Assembly (NCBI GenBank): GCA_965644295.1
Contig: CBFFRP010000035.1
Location: 228,122 to 292,121, forward strand
Length of the DNA: 64,000 bases
Direction: 5' to 3'
From: Paraphysomonas bandaiensis
Taxonomy: Eukaryota; Chrysophyceae
The notes under the pieces were generated by a model, which was not told the origin of the DNA, did not search any database, and saw only the letters and a list, made by a program, of their open reading frames with translations. Below, piece by piece: positions 32,512-43,395 of the stretch. Every line of letters starts with the position of its first letter. Positions within the stretch are counted from its first letter, which is position 1. A program made the position numbers and the translations under genes.

Positions 32512-33717
32512 TCACCGGCGCTTTTGATCTGGGGGTCTCCCTTTGGGATGGGTCTCCATTGGTTTTGGAGGGGGCTCAGCATTCTGAATTAGGGTCCTGA
32601 GTGCACCTAGGTCCGATTTGCTGGGTCCGTCACCGCTGTTATCGGAGGAGAATTCCTTCCCCTGAAGGGCGTGGGAGGGATGGTTGATGGACCTGGCACG
32701 GTGGACTCCTTGCATTCCCTTGGAATGACATTGCAACACATTTTGGAGACGCATGATGACAAGGTCAGGAATTCTCTCGAGTAGCGCGTGTAGTTCCAAC
32801 TCCACCGGGTATTTGGTGTCCAGGAAGAAGTGATCGTTGGAGCAAAACACATCATAAGATGGAAGGAATTGAGTTTGTGGAAGGAAGGAGGAATGGTGGG
32901 TGGACCAGTACGCCCAGTAAGGGAGAGGCGATAGTTTGTCCGGGGGTTTTCTAGGAGGAGGTAGAGTGTACTGTGTGTGTGTATGACACTGCAGTGGTGT
33001 TATGAGTGTGTTGGACAGAGAGAGAGAGCTGGTGATGTGTCCAACAGTACCGGTATACAGGTACATGGACATGGTGATGTGTCCAACAGTACAGGTATAC
33101 AGGTACATGGACATGGTGATGTGTCCAACAGCAGTAGAGGTATACACGGAATGGTATACATCCTGTAGGACACAGTAGTACAGTAGTCGAGTAAACCGTA
33201 TGCGGAATACAGTGTCTATCCAATGAGATGGATGGGCTGTGGGGGTGATAGGTGAACAGGGTGAGGGGGTAGCCTGCTGGGTGGATGGACCACAGACAAA
33301 CCATGTTGGGTTGGGCTGAGTGGGCGGCAGAAGGCAGCCCTGTTGCACAGTTGAGAGGGATCGAGAGTATTCAGTGATTGCATAGGGGGTCCATGGGGGT
33401 CGTTTTCGTGAGCCTGCTCGCACGAGCCATGTTCTGAGAGGTTGTAGCCGTAGAAAGCGATGGGTGAGACGAAGTTGTCTGCTGAGGGGATAGCACGTAG
33501 GTGCGGTCAGCGCTGCATTGGTGCAGGCACGTGGTTTAACTGAAGTAGTTGAGTAGGGTGAAGGTTGCAAGGCCAGGCAGGGGGGCTTGGAGCGTGTACA
33601 ACATGGTGTGACAGGTAATTTGTCGGAAGCGTGGTGGTCAACAAAATGCAGCAGTAAGGGAGTGTAAAAGGCCCTGGGCACACTGATGTGACTCAGCCAC
33701 AGTCTCAATAGAGACAT
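32512..33717 (-). CDS. Unidentified long ORF of the nested retroposon
   Basis: 401 codons from ATG (MSLLRLWLSHISVPRAF). The sequence is rich in Pro, Ser, Thr, His and Tyr, and the minisatellite inside it gives repeated VGHITMSMYLYT units. The C-terminus is more protein-like (LLERIPDLVIMRLQNVLQ and ...METHPKGRPPDQKRR), and the matching DNA near 6435-6560 keeps similarity but with frameshifts. I recognise no RT, endonuclease or transposase motif. It may be a fragment of a larger element-encoded protein or chance. Confidence 0.35.
   Translation of the reverse strand: MSLLRLWLSHISVPRAFYTPLLLHFVDHHASDKLPVTPCCTRSKPPCLALQPSPYSTTSVKPRACTNAALTAPTCYPLSRQLRLTHRFLRLQPLRTWLVRAGSRKRPPWTPYAITEYSRSLSTVQQGCLLPPTQPNPTWFVCGPSTQQATPSPCSPITPTAHPSHWIDTVFRIRFTRLLYYCVLQDVYHSVYTSTAVGHITMSMYLYTCTVGHITMSMYLYTGTVGHITSSLSLSNTLITPLQCHTHTQYTLPPPRKPPDKLSPLPYWAYWSTHHSSFLPQTQFLPSYDVFCSNDHFFLDTKYPVELELHALLERIPDLVIMRLQNVLQCHSKGMQGVHRARSINHPSHALQGKEFSSDNSGDGPSKSDLGALRTLIQNAEPPPKPMETHPKGRPPDQKRR
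33025..33160. repeat. Minisatellite, ~42-bp unit, about 3 copies
   Basis: Direct repeats of a unit beginning GGTGATGTGTCCAACAGTAC and continuing with a GTATACAGGTACATGGACAT-type second half. The copies start near 33031, 33073 and 33115, and the third is diverged. It lies inside the nested insertion. Confidence 0.8.
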
Positions 33718-33785
33718 TGGGCTTGGAGCTGGTTAATAGAGTGAAACTTTATGTTGGACTGTATTTGCCATCGTAGGGCAGAGAA

Positions 33786-35226
33786 TAAGTATGATGGCTT
33801 AGGGCGCTTCGAAAAGATAAAAGCAAGACTGGTAGCTAATGGCGCACAACAAGATAGGAAGGTGTACGTAGACACATCGTCACCGACAGCAGCGATGCAG
33901 TCGATTATGATGTGCCTGGCGATAGCTGCTAAAGAGGGACGTCACATAGGTATCATGGATATAGGAGGCGCTTACCTGAACGCCGAGATGTCTGGCGAAG
34001 AAGTCATAATGGAACTAGAGCCAATGTTAACAACGATATTGAAGAAAGTGGCTCCTGAAGTATCACCGTATGTTGATGAGACTGGTAAACTACTAGTGCG
34101 GCTGGACAAGGCGCTATACGGTTGCATCCAGAGTGCAAAACTCTGGTACAACACGCTTACAGGATATTTGAGAAGTTTGGGATTCGAGCACAACGCGGTC
34201 GACCCATGTGTAATGAACAAAGTAGCTGGCGGGCGAAAGTGTACAGTGGTGATATTTGTGGATGACATACTGGTCATGTCAAGCCATAAGGGCGACTACC
34301 TAGAGTTGCTTAAGAAACTGAAAGAGAAGTTTGGGGATGTAAAGCACGACGATGGGAAAGATCTGTCATATCTCGGAATGCACATTAGAGCAGAGGGAGA
34401 TAAGGTGACAGTGTCCATGAGATCGTACATCGAGAATTTTCTACGAGAACACGGAGTGACAGGAACTGCTACATCACCTGCTACAGCTACTCTATTTAAG
34501 AACACCATGGACAAACCCACTAGTAAGAGTGATAGAAGGAAGTTTCACAAGATGGTGGCTCAGTTGCTGTACCTGGCCAAAAGGGTTAGACCAGACATAC
34601 TGCTTGCAGTCGCTTACCTTAGCACGAGAGTCAAGAATCCGACGCATGCTGACATGGAGAAGCTTGGCAGGGTGACCCGCTACCTGAACGCGACTAAGGG
34701 ACAGGACTTGTTGCTGTGCATTGGAAAGAATCTTACCATTACTGGATACGTCGATGCGGCATTTGGGACTCATGACGATGGAAAGGGTCATTCGGGTCTG
34801 GTCGTAAAGGTGGGGGATGCAACAGTACTCTGCAAATCGTCGAAACAGCGCATTGTGACACGTGACTCGACGGAATCAGAGTTGGTAGGTCTATCAGATA
34901 TGTTAATGATGATTGTGCAATGTGCAGAATTCATAAAGGAACAAGGATACAGTATTGACGCACCTAGAGTGTTGCAAGACAATACCTCGACTCTATCTCT
35001 TGTAACGAAAGGCGGAGGCAAATATCGTACAAAATACCTGCGTGTGAGGCGTGAATTCATCAAGGAAAGGGCAGATGAAGGAAGCATTCAATTGGAGTAC
35101 TTGCCCACAAAGATGATGCTGGCTGATGCATTGACGAAGCCCCTCCAAGGTACTCTGTACAAGTTTATGACATGTGGTATCGTGGGAAACAATACACATG
35201 CCACAGGGGTGCGTAGAGCTAAATGA
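33786..35226 (+). CDS. Reverse transcriptase-RNase H part of copia-type polyprotein
   Basis: Continues the element's frame after the nested insertion. Seen: RFEKIKARLVANGAQQDR, IGIMDIGGAYLNAEM (the copia DIxxAYLN motif), LDKALYGCIQSAKLWY, the catalytic FVDDILV (copia YVDD region), DLSYLGMHI, then the RNase H region with YVDAAFGTHDDGKGHSG, KQRIVTRDSTESELVGLSD and QDNTSTLSLV. The stop codon (35224-35226) lies 15 bp inside the 3' LTR. The catalytic residues appear intact. The N-terminal part of this frame before 33786 belongs to the insertion. Confidence 0.92.
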
Positions 35227-35567
35227 TGATTCGGTATAGAAGTCTTCGAGTGATGGAAATGAAAGTCAACGTGCACATTCGTTTTTGTTACAGTGATTAT
35301 GTTTTCAGTCATTGTACATGTGTGACTCTGTAGGATACGAGTGAGAGTGTACAGTAGAACATGATCAGCTGTAGTATTATTGTGTTGTAGGGAGACACCA
35401 TAATTTCCTATCACTAACGATTTCTGTAGTATTTGCAAAGAGACTTGTCTTTTGCCTACCTGTAGTGTAGTTTGAACGGAGGACAACGGGCGCACTGGAT
35501 CCGTGAGTGTTTGATTGATCTGTAGTATCAGTGTTGTATTTTCGATCCAAGTACGTATTTCTCTACG
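35212..35567 (+). repeat. 3' LTR of the copia-type element
   Basis: Direct repeat of 28952-29307 with one visible difference. It is preceded by a short purine-rich stretch (ACAGGGGTG) that could serve as polypurine tract, and followed by the target duplication GCAGT and then a TATG microsatellite. Confidence 0.93.
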
Positions 35568-35575
35568 GCAGTACT

Positions 35576-35588
35576 GTATGTATATATG

Positions 35589-35620
<32 letters not shown>

Positions 35621-35822
35621 TGTATTTTTGTATGTATGTATGTATGTATGTATGTATGTATGTATGTATGTATGTATGTATGTATGTATGTATGTATGTA
35701 TGTATGTATGTATGTATGTATGTATGTATGTATGTATGTATGTATGTATGTATGTATGTATGTATGTATGTATGTATGTATGTATGTATGTATGTATGTA
35801 TGTATGTATGTATGTATGTATA
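35576..35822. repeat. (TATG)n microsatellite
   Basis: About 60 tandem tetranucleotides with one TATTTTTG interruption near 35622. All long ORFs here (YVCM or HTYI repeats in several frames) are products of the repeat. Confidence 0.97.
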
Positions 35823-35916
35823 TAGTGGCACCTTTCTCTCGGCATATGGCACTTGTTAGTATTTATCATCATAATCGTTCAATTTCCTCTTTTTCAGGGA
35901 CTTTAACTTGCAGACG

Positions 35917-37042
35917 ATGAATCCTTTCCATCGCTTATCAGATGACAACAGAGAACAGGTGCGTCTATAGAGTCCTTCCAGTCGCAGCGTATCGTATCAT
36001 AACATCATCAACATCGTGCAGATCATGAAGTACCTCACATTTTTTCGCGCGAAGAAGGAGAGCATTGTTCGGTCTCTGGCCAATGAGTTTGAAGACTCTA
36101 AGCAAGACAGACTGCACGAAGATGTGTTCTCCAAAGATGACATGATCGACTTCGCTGATATTCTAGAGTCTCAGACCAAGGTTTGAGCTGTAGATGGTGT
36201 ATATCAATGTGTTATCGTCGTATGGTTGTAATTAGGCGCATATTTCCCACGAATTAAGCGTTTTGATTAACATGAGCGCGTTGGCTATCAATGAGCTACT
36301 GGAGACTGCCCAGGAGCAAGGCGCACATGTCACTCTCGATACAACTTCCCTCGAAAATCAAGGCCTTATTGACAGCATTGAAAAGATGAGCGTAGACATG
36401 ATGCCTGCTGCACGAAAAAGAAATGTTGGATTGGTGGGCGATGCTTTCCATACCCGCTCTCTTCAAATGTGTAAACTGGTGTGCGCAGGTGTCTCTCAAA
36501 GATGAGGCGAAGGCGCTACAAAATGAGTCAAAGGCTGTGCGGGAAGAAGCGGAGCGGTTGGAGGAAAGCAATCGTATGCTGCATCAGCGGTTTTCTAACG
36601 TTCAGAACGATGCTAGCATGCTTCTGCGTGAGAAGACCGCTCTCCAGAATGAGGTCGCTGACCTGAAGAGACGACTAGCTGCTGCTGAGAGAGGTAATGA
36701 GAGCAACGCGAAAGGTGGCGCTGATGGTTTCCTCCAAGAGAGGATCGAGAGATTGGAAGAAGAGTTATCTTTAGAGCGGGAGAGTAACCAGAAGCGTGTG
36801 GCAGACACACCGCAATTCCAACAAATGCGCAAGATGATGCAGTCTCAGAACCAGAAGATAAGAGATCTCAGGTGATGTGATTATGTATGAAATACTCGTA
36901 TAGGTTATCTGTGATGAAATAGAACATAAAAGTGTATGGTGTTCGTCTATATGTATCTTGTGCTGACCTGTCATACCGTACTAGACGCCGACTTGACAGG
37001 TACGAGCCAGACAACACCAAGGAAGATGATGATGACTTCTGA
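35917..37042 (+). CDS. LZTFL1: Leucine zipper transcription factor-like 1 homologue (LZTFL1/BBS17)
   Basis: LZTFL1 binds the BBSome and controls ciliary membrane-protein traffic. Exons 35917-35958, 36022-36180, 36236-36433 (donor could also be 36424), 36489-36871 and 36985-37042 join in phase to about 279 aa (human 299). Seen: MNPFHRLSDDNREQ then IMKYLTFFRAKKE, FEDSKQDRLHEDVFSKDDMID, the LENQGLIDSIEKM segment, a long heptad coiled coil (~135-245; LKDEAKALQNES, LLREKTALQNEVADLKRRL), FQQMRKMMQSQNQKIRDLR, and a C-terminal RRLDRYEPDN followed by an acidic tail. Each matches the animal protein in order. Its presence argues for a ciliated organism. The copia element ends about 350 bp upstream and could affect the promoter. 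Confidence 0.92.
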
Positions 37043-39323
37043 GTGGATTAGTGCGTGTATTATGTGTTACCATGTTGTATTTGGTAGCGGCATGAGTGAT
37101 AGAGCACTAGTGAGTAAATATCACAATGATGTGGAATCGGTATGGATAGCAGTGTAGTAAACGTATGGATGCGAATATATCAGTCACTACCGTTTTCACT
37201 TTACGTGCAGCAATACATAATAGCATAGGTTCATAGGTTATATTCACGCTGATTAACACCAATTGTGTACCTGCTTTTCGTGACCGAGTTGGACTTCTCA
37301 GTGTCCAACTTGCCACTTATGAGAATGCTGCCGACATCAACTATTCAGTCGATAGTATGTGGGAACTGAGCGTACAACAATTCGAACAATGATCTTAACT
37401 GTAGTTCTCAAATGTATATTTCCTAGACTACTTACGCACTACTTCATCTAAACAGTTTTCCTATCATATACAAGTCACACATGTAATAATAAACTTATCC
37501 AAAATGACACTAGGATGAGAGAAATTAATCAACTGAACCATTAAACTTACTCAATAATAAATAATTACGAAAATTGTGATCAACATCTCCTATCATTCAT
37601 TTCCATCAGTATTCGACATTAGAATGGATAAAACTTAAATAACTGAATGACGTGACTAGGGGTGTTTGAGCACTACCGTTAGTGATGTGTGATGATGATA
37701 TTGATAATTGTATCCTCCTCTTGCCCATGGGTACAGGTGATATTAATATTAATACATACTTGTACTTATTATTCTTGAAATCTCAAAACTTAGCTCTATC
37801 TAACAATTAAATACCTATATACCTTGCTATTTTATTATAGTTTAAGGAATATACATCCCATATTACTGCAAGTAGTATGCTGTAGAGTATAAGTAAAAGA
37901 TAACGTCTCTGCTGAATGCTGAATGAGAGTTGGGTCACTTCTTTTACACGTTTTTAGCATACGGTTTGTTTGGCATAGAAGGAAGAGTCACCAGTTTGGA
38001 CAATAATGCATTCTCAGTTTTTGGGAAGTACTTTAAGTCAGTAGAACGCTGTTGTAGTTAGTAGTCACGGTCTTTCGCGTAGAAAGGTTACACTCGCTAC
38101 ATAAGTCACATTATTACCACTGGACGTGTAACTAGTAACTAAAAGGAAATACTAAATTGAAACAATCTCTAATAACTACTACAGTACAAATAATGGTAAT
38201 GCTGTACAGTTTAATGCTTGCTACGAGAACTATTTTAGTGTGACACCGCAAGCACCAAGTGCAACCGTCCTCGCTATTACTCAAGTTGGTATACCTGGCA
38301 TTTGCTGACATCAGGTATTAAAGTTCTTATAACTCGACTTCAGCCGGCAGCCATAATCCCCAGATATACTCTTTCGACGTCTATATAAATTATTATTTGT
38401 TTAAATACTCCACTAACTTTCGTACTAACAATCTCTTTTTGGGGTCATTGTATTGCAGTATATATATGTCCTTCTCTCTTGGTTGACAATTTTAAGTGCT
38501 TTGCCATGAATTCAACAGCCTCGAAGATGTGTCTTTCTATTCCAACCACTTCTCCACTGTATTAGTTTCGAATGGTAGTTATCGACGGGTCTCACTCTGG
38601 CCGCTCCTCGAGTCCTAAATGGTTTCGATTCTTTCGCATGAGCTATACCTCTAGAGTTTCATTGTCCAGTTGATCACTCCAAACTGATTGAAATTTGGAA
38701 GCTGTGTCCAATCTGAACTACCATCCACTACCATATGACCTCAGATCTCAGATAAATAGTCACGATCTTATACATAGTCAATATATTTCAGTTTGGCATT
38801 ATCATTAATTTCCATATTACTTTCTCTGACTACTATATTAATAAAGGTTTTTATTATTCTTGGTTAAGATGGTGTAACACCTCTAGTCAAGTAATTGAAA
38901 AGCGTAGTCATTATTAATAAATACTTCAAATTTTCAGTTTATAATGACTAGGTGCTTACGGTATTCACCCTCAATAGTCAATAGATGAATGAAGATATTG
39001 TATACATACAATACACAATACATTTCATCATCTCATTCAAATGGGAAGTTTCTCCTGGAGACTGTCACAACGTGTAATAAACACGGTGATTAACTAGGTT
39101 GAATCATTTATTACCTTGACTAGGTATTTACACCAAATTTAGTGTGACTAGGTTGAACAATATTTTCCACAACCTTAAAATACAGCTTTTAATTGCTCAA
39201 AATAGCTATACTCAACAGTCATATCGATCACTGCTAAACGAAACAAAACTATTCATATCCCATATATAATATAACACCGGCGTTGACTGATAACTGTGTT
39301 CTGATAAGTTAGTAAAAAATGAG
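37043..39323. other. Long AT-rich intergenic region with one decayed family R relic
   Basis: No coding region supported. Around 38215-38275 a degenerate copy of the family R hairpin block is present (GCTTGCTACGAGAAC...ACCGCAAGCACCAAGTGCAACC), with eroded flanks. The rest shows only scattered AT-rich runs. Confidence 0.45.
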
Positions 39324-40884
39324 TTACATAACTGTACATTTCGGTGCGCTTTCTGGGTGGTACGTTTTCACAAGTTTCTCCGTGCGAATCCAGGGGTGCT
39401 GGACAGTCTTGATAGGGTCCCACACCGTCCCCTCTTGCTTAATGGCAGTATCCAATGTCTGTACGAAGGATTCCCAGTTTGCATCGGGATGAGGCAAAGC
39501 ATTGTTGTCGCCGTTAAAATAACTGGTTCATACGACGTCAGCACGATGACGTCAAAATATAAAATATCACTATAAAACCAACGCGTACAAGAGTTACTTA
39601 CAGCATAGCACAGACAGCTCGCATCTGCTCCGGAGCCAATGTCGCCTCGTCGATCAGATCCATTTCTTTCACCTAAAAAAGAATATAAGGCTGAATTTCT
39701 CTGACCGATATGTGACCAAGTATATATAATGACAATTCTACTGAAACTTTGCAACAGTCCAGCATAGGTACGTATACTAGTACCTGCACCCCCCACTCTC
39801 GAAGTCTGTGCAGGGGCTCCCCATAGGTGAGCCACTTATTGTGCTTATGAACCTCCTTCGCTTCACCCACGAGGTCGTCCAGTACGTCGATTTCTAGTTC
39901 CAGCTGCTGATCAATTGAGTTCCAGTATGTACCGATATCTTCCTCATCCGTACAAAGACGCACCACTACCCATACAGGAAGGTTCTATACCGAAAAGTAT
40001 AAATGACACAAGTGTAAAAATGCTGGCGAAATAATAAAGATCACATATTATTACCTCTAGCAGCGCCATCGCCTCCGCCATATTACCGTCACTGGCATCC
40101 CCATCAGTCATAATTATAATAACAGCTTTCTGTGCATTGGCTCTTAACCGGTCCTCTACGGCTTTAAGTCTGTCGATCACCTCGCTAACATGGCGACAAA
40201 GAGGAGTAGCACCTCCTGTGTGTGAAACATAAACAAATTCGATACATTCCACCCACAGACAAAACAAAAGACGATTGAGAAAATTCAATATAATGGCGAC
40301 GTACAAAACTAGTAGTGCGATTGTTGGCAAAACTGTACTTACCCGGAGATCTGTCTAGTATTTCGTTAAGCTGTTTGTAGGCTGCCCCATCATCTGTTCC
40401 CTCTCCAACAATCATTGGTGGGGCACCGTTTAACAGTCTAAACTCGGTCGGAATTCCAACGGCCTCCGCTAACCCAGCGTGGAAGCGAAGTGCATCTGTT
40501 ACTTCTGCCCATCGTGAGCAAGGTACAAGCCTATAGAAAACACGTGAGCATTATTGAATATATACATCCATAAGGCAAACGAACTTATTCGCATTTCCGT
40601 TTTCTATACGCCTGTGACCATCGTTCTTTGCCATGGACCCTAATACACTAATTAGTCGCTGTATTGCAACACGCAGCAATGATACACTATACCAGAATCA
40701 TCGACAATGAAATAGCGCACAGGAAACCGCTGGCAGCCTTTAATAAACACATTTTGCAAGCTCGACGGCCAGTTGTGCTTCGTTAAATACCTCCGCGTTG
40801 AATCCTGCGAACATAATAAAATACACCAATCACTTCAGTAATTATTCGTACCTCATCAACGGTCAACGGCCCCATTACATTCAT
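39324..40884 (-). CDS. von Willebrand factor A-domain protein with C-terminal CaaX-like motif
   Basis: Multi-exon minus gene. First exons: 40884-40852 ([11 protein letters not shown]), 40804-40693 and from 40639; then [58 protein letters not shown] and a last exon ending near 39324. The metal-ion-dependent adhesion site DDSGSM is completed across intron 2 (TCTG | GGTCCATG). Downstream are [19 protein letters not shown], the MIDAS Thr in GGATPL and [13 protein letters not shown]. This matches a protist/fungal family of cytosolic vWA proteins of unknown function. The C-terminus reads APKCTVM, where CTVM could be a prenylation (CaaX) signal. Internal exon ends are approximate. Confidence 0.82.
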
Positions 40885-41019
40885 AGTTCTTGCTAACTAC
40901 TTAACAGAGAGAACTATGCACCACTTTAATATACAGACGAGAAATTTTCATCTCAAGAACAAGCAAGATATGATGATGATGTACTTATGTATATATATGT
41001 ATATGTACATATGTATGCA

Positions 41020-41385
41020 TACCTACCTACCTACCTACCTACCTACCTACCTACCTACCTACCTACATACATACATATACATACATACATACATACATAC
41101 ATACATACATACATACATACATACATACATACATACATACATACATACATACATACATACATACATACATACATACATACATACATACATACATACATAC
41201 ATACATACATACATACATACATACATACATACATACATACATACATACATACATACATACATACATACATACATACATACATACATACATACATACATAC
41301 ATACATACATACATACATACATACATACATACATACATACATACATACATACATACATACATACATACATACATACATACATACA

Positions 41386-41414
<29 letters not shown>
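41020..41414. repeat. (ACCT)n-(ACAT)n compound microsatellite
   Basis: About 10 ACCT units followed by some 87 ACAT units, nearly uninterrupted. The same tetranucleotide (as TATG) occurs at 35576-35822. ORFs here are repeat products. Confidence 0.97.
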
Positions 41415-41418
<4 letters not shown>

Positions 41419-42860
41419 GTATACAGTAGAATACAATACCATATGGTGAGTGATGAGATCCGATTCATAGTTGGGTATGTATCTTCTGTGAGATCATACT
41501 GAGCACTGCCATGAGTGATATAAGCGACACAAATTCATACACAGACACTCCAAAATGGTTTGAACCACCCCTGAAATGAAGAGGAAGATGTCATACTAAC
41601 CCAATCTCGATACTATAGATTCCATTTCCTGAATGCAAGGACACTTCCTCATAGTCTAGTCGGACGATACTTGGAGTCGCACTCTTATTTTGTCCCCTGC
41701 GTACTTACGTAAAATGTTCCAAATTGGCACTATTTTTCTGTCACTTTTCCCAATACACAGCAAGCTCACTGTTGTGTGTACCACCCCATCAGTATAGTTT
41801 GATTCATTATTTAGCAACGTATTCGCTCTCCTCTTCGTAGAAAATTAATCCATTCCGATGTTTTTTTTAACTTCACTGCTTTCTGAAGATCTTTTTTAAT
41901 TCTCTTTTTCATTGATTCGATTACTCTTAGTCTTGCTTGTTTCATCACAGAACGACCTTAAACTCCTCGGCTCTTCCCTTGACGTGTTAATAGAGCGATC
42001 TTCAGGTCTTTTCTTTCCAGAAAATCTATTTAATGCAGCCCTTATTACCACATATTGGTAACTACACACTAAATTTTAGGCTCATGTAGAGCTTCCTGAA
42101 TTGCGCTTGGCTTGATCATATCTACGACATATGGTAACCAATTCATTTTATACATATTTTGCTACAAGTCCTCAACAAAGCTGGTAAAACGGTCAAAAAT
42201 TGGTGAAATTTTGAAAAAATTGATTTAAGTTGAGTTTTTGATATATTTAGCAATAAATAATGTAGTGGATGTAAATAAAACATGTTTTAATGACATTTAG
42301 TAAACTTTATATTGCTTAGTTACAGATCAAAAACGTGAGAATGTAACGGTTACATTATACATAATGTAATATATATATGCATACTGCATATTACTATATA
42401 GTGCTACGTATAATATTAAAGTTCTGTTGCTTAAAGCGATAACCAACTAAACTTCTGGCACGTTTACCAATAATGATAGATGCAGAATCAACTGCACCAG
42501 TGTCTACCTACTCCGTAGAGGGTTCCTCAATATAACTCCACCTCGGAATACTTTCTCTGGAGAGGGTATGAGGCTTGTCTTGTTGGGCTACAAGCAACAT
42601 AGATTTCGAATAAGTACTTATATGACACTCTTCCATATGTGAAACCTGGTGAAATCACATTCCCAGGTTTGTTGATCACATCGAATTCAAAGTACAGCAG
42701 TATATCACTGTATAACTCCATAACAAATATTTTTGCAATAACAAATATTTGTGACACTACTACTTCTCCCTCCAGCTGAAGCCGGAAAATAAAACACGTC
42801 AGGGAGAGACAAAAGTAATACTTGTATATCAGCAACAATGCGTCATTCCAAGCATTAACA
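41415..42860. other. Intergenic, no recognisable feature
   Basis: AT-rich DNA without supported genes. The minus ORF at 42527-42838 has no motif and runs into the repeat that follows. Confidence 0.4.
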
Positions 42861-43395
42861 ATTTAAAAGTCCAATTCATAAAGAAAGTAACCCTCAACAA
42901 AGTCGAACTCGCACCTTTTCGTGGTGTTCTGGGGGATAAGTACAGGAGAGATTCTCTCTGGGAAACTAACGTAAGTCGCAAACATAGACAGCAGATATTC
43001 TTCTGTCCACTCATAGCCGAATGCTTGTGTGGTACAAGGAACACCAATAAGTGTCACTTGTGTAGACGTCTTTGAGCCCTGACAAATAAACAGGCATCCG
43101 GGAATGGGCACCTCAAGGGCACCCGGGACAGGGCCCACCTAAAGGATAACCGGGGTATTGGGTTGCCTGCTGAAGTCAAGCATCCGGGATGTTCACCTTA
43201 AGAACTCAGAGCGGAAGTGGTTGCACCTTGGTGCTTGCGGCGACGCACAAGCAGCTATCTTAGCCTTCAATAGTAGGATAAAAAAGTGTGTACTGATTAG
43301 TTACAGGTAGAGGTCTAACTAATTTGTCTAGCATTCATCTAGCTACTAAGTTGGTTCAGGTTTTTAACGTCTATTGCTAAGAATAACACTTTCAA
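42861..43395 (+). repeat. Longest ordered copy of retroposon family R
   Basis: Shows the family blocks in one run: CAACAAAGTCGAACTCGCACC (42897), GTGGTGTTCTGGGGGATAAG, the CAAGGAACACCAATAAGTGTC stretch, GACAAATAAACAGGCATCC (43080), GTCAAGCATCCGGGATG, the hairpin TTGGTGCTTGCGGCGACGCA (43228), AATAGTAGGATAA, and the 3' end TTTTAACGTCTATTGCTAAG...CACTTTCAATATA (43360-43395). Useful as the reference for aligning the other copies. Confidence 0.78.

Larger units (their letters stand above)
32279..33785 (-). mobile_element. Nested retroposon family R insertion in the copia element
   Basis: 1507 bp flanked by an 11-bp direct duplication TAAGTATGATG at 32268-32278 and 33786-33796. No terminal inverted repeats. 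Read on minus, it ends with the family R 3' module (hairpin core at ~32424-32452, then CGCCTATTGCTAAATAATCAGACATTCACTA-like end). It carries a 401-codon ORF on minus (33717-32512) with a Pro/Ser/Thr/His-rich sequence and no recognised domain. Its last ~100 bp are shared with 6435-6560. It also contains a minisatellite. Confidence 0.85.
28952..35567 (+). mobile_element. Ty1/copia-type LTR retrotransposon, near intact, with nested insertion
   Basis: LTRs of 356 bp at 28952-29307 and 35212-35567 differ by one base that I can see (T/G, CCGTtAGTG versus CCGTgAGTG), so insertion is recent. A 5-bp target duplication GCAGT lies at 28947-28951 and 35568-35572. Domain order is gag, protease, integrase, reverse transcriptase, RNase H, the Ty1/copia order. 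Coding sequence runs from 12 bp after the 5' LTR to 15 bp inside the 3' LTR. A 1507-bp insertion (32279-33785) with 11-bp duplications splits the polyprotein between integrase and RT. Removing it with one duplication copy restores frame. Confidence 0.95.

Noticed and set aside
33025-33160. Regularly spaced repeats that could suggest a CRISPR array
   Set aside because: Units are contiguous tandem copies without unique spacers, inside a eukaryotic mobile element; this is a minisatellite.
35576-35822. Long ORFs encoding YVCM / HTYI repeats in several frames
   Set aside because: They exist in every frame and on both strands because a 4-bp repeat lacks stops; there is no sign of a real protein.
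41020-41442. ORFs of 115-177 codons made of HTYI or MYVC repeats
   Set aside because: Direct products of the ACCT/ACAT microsatellite, open in many frames.
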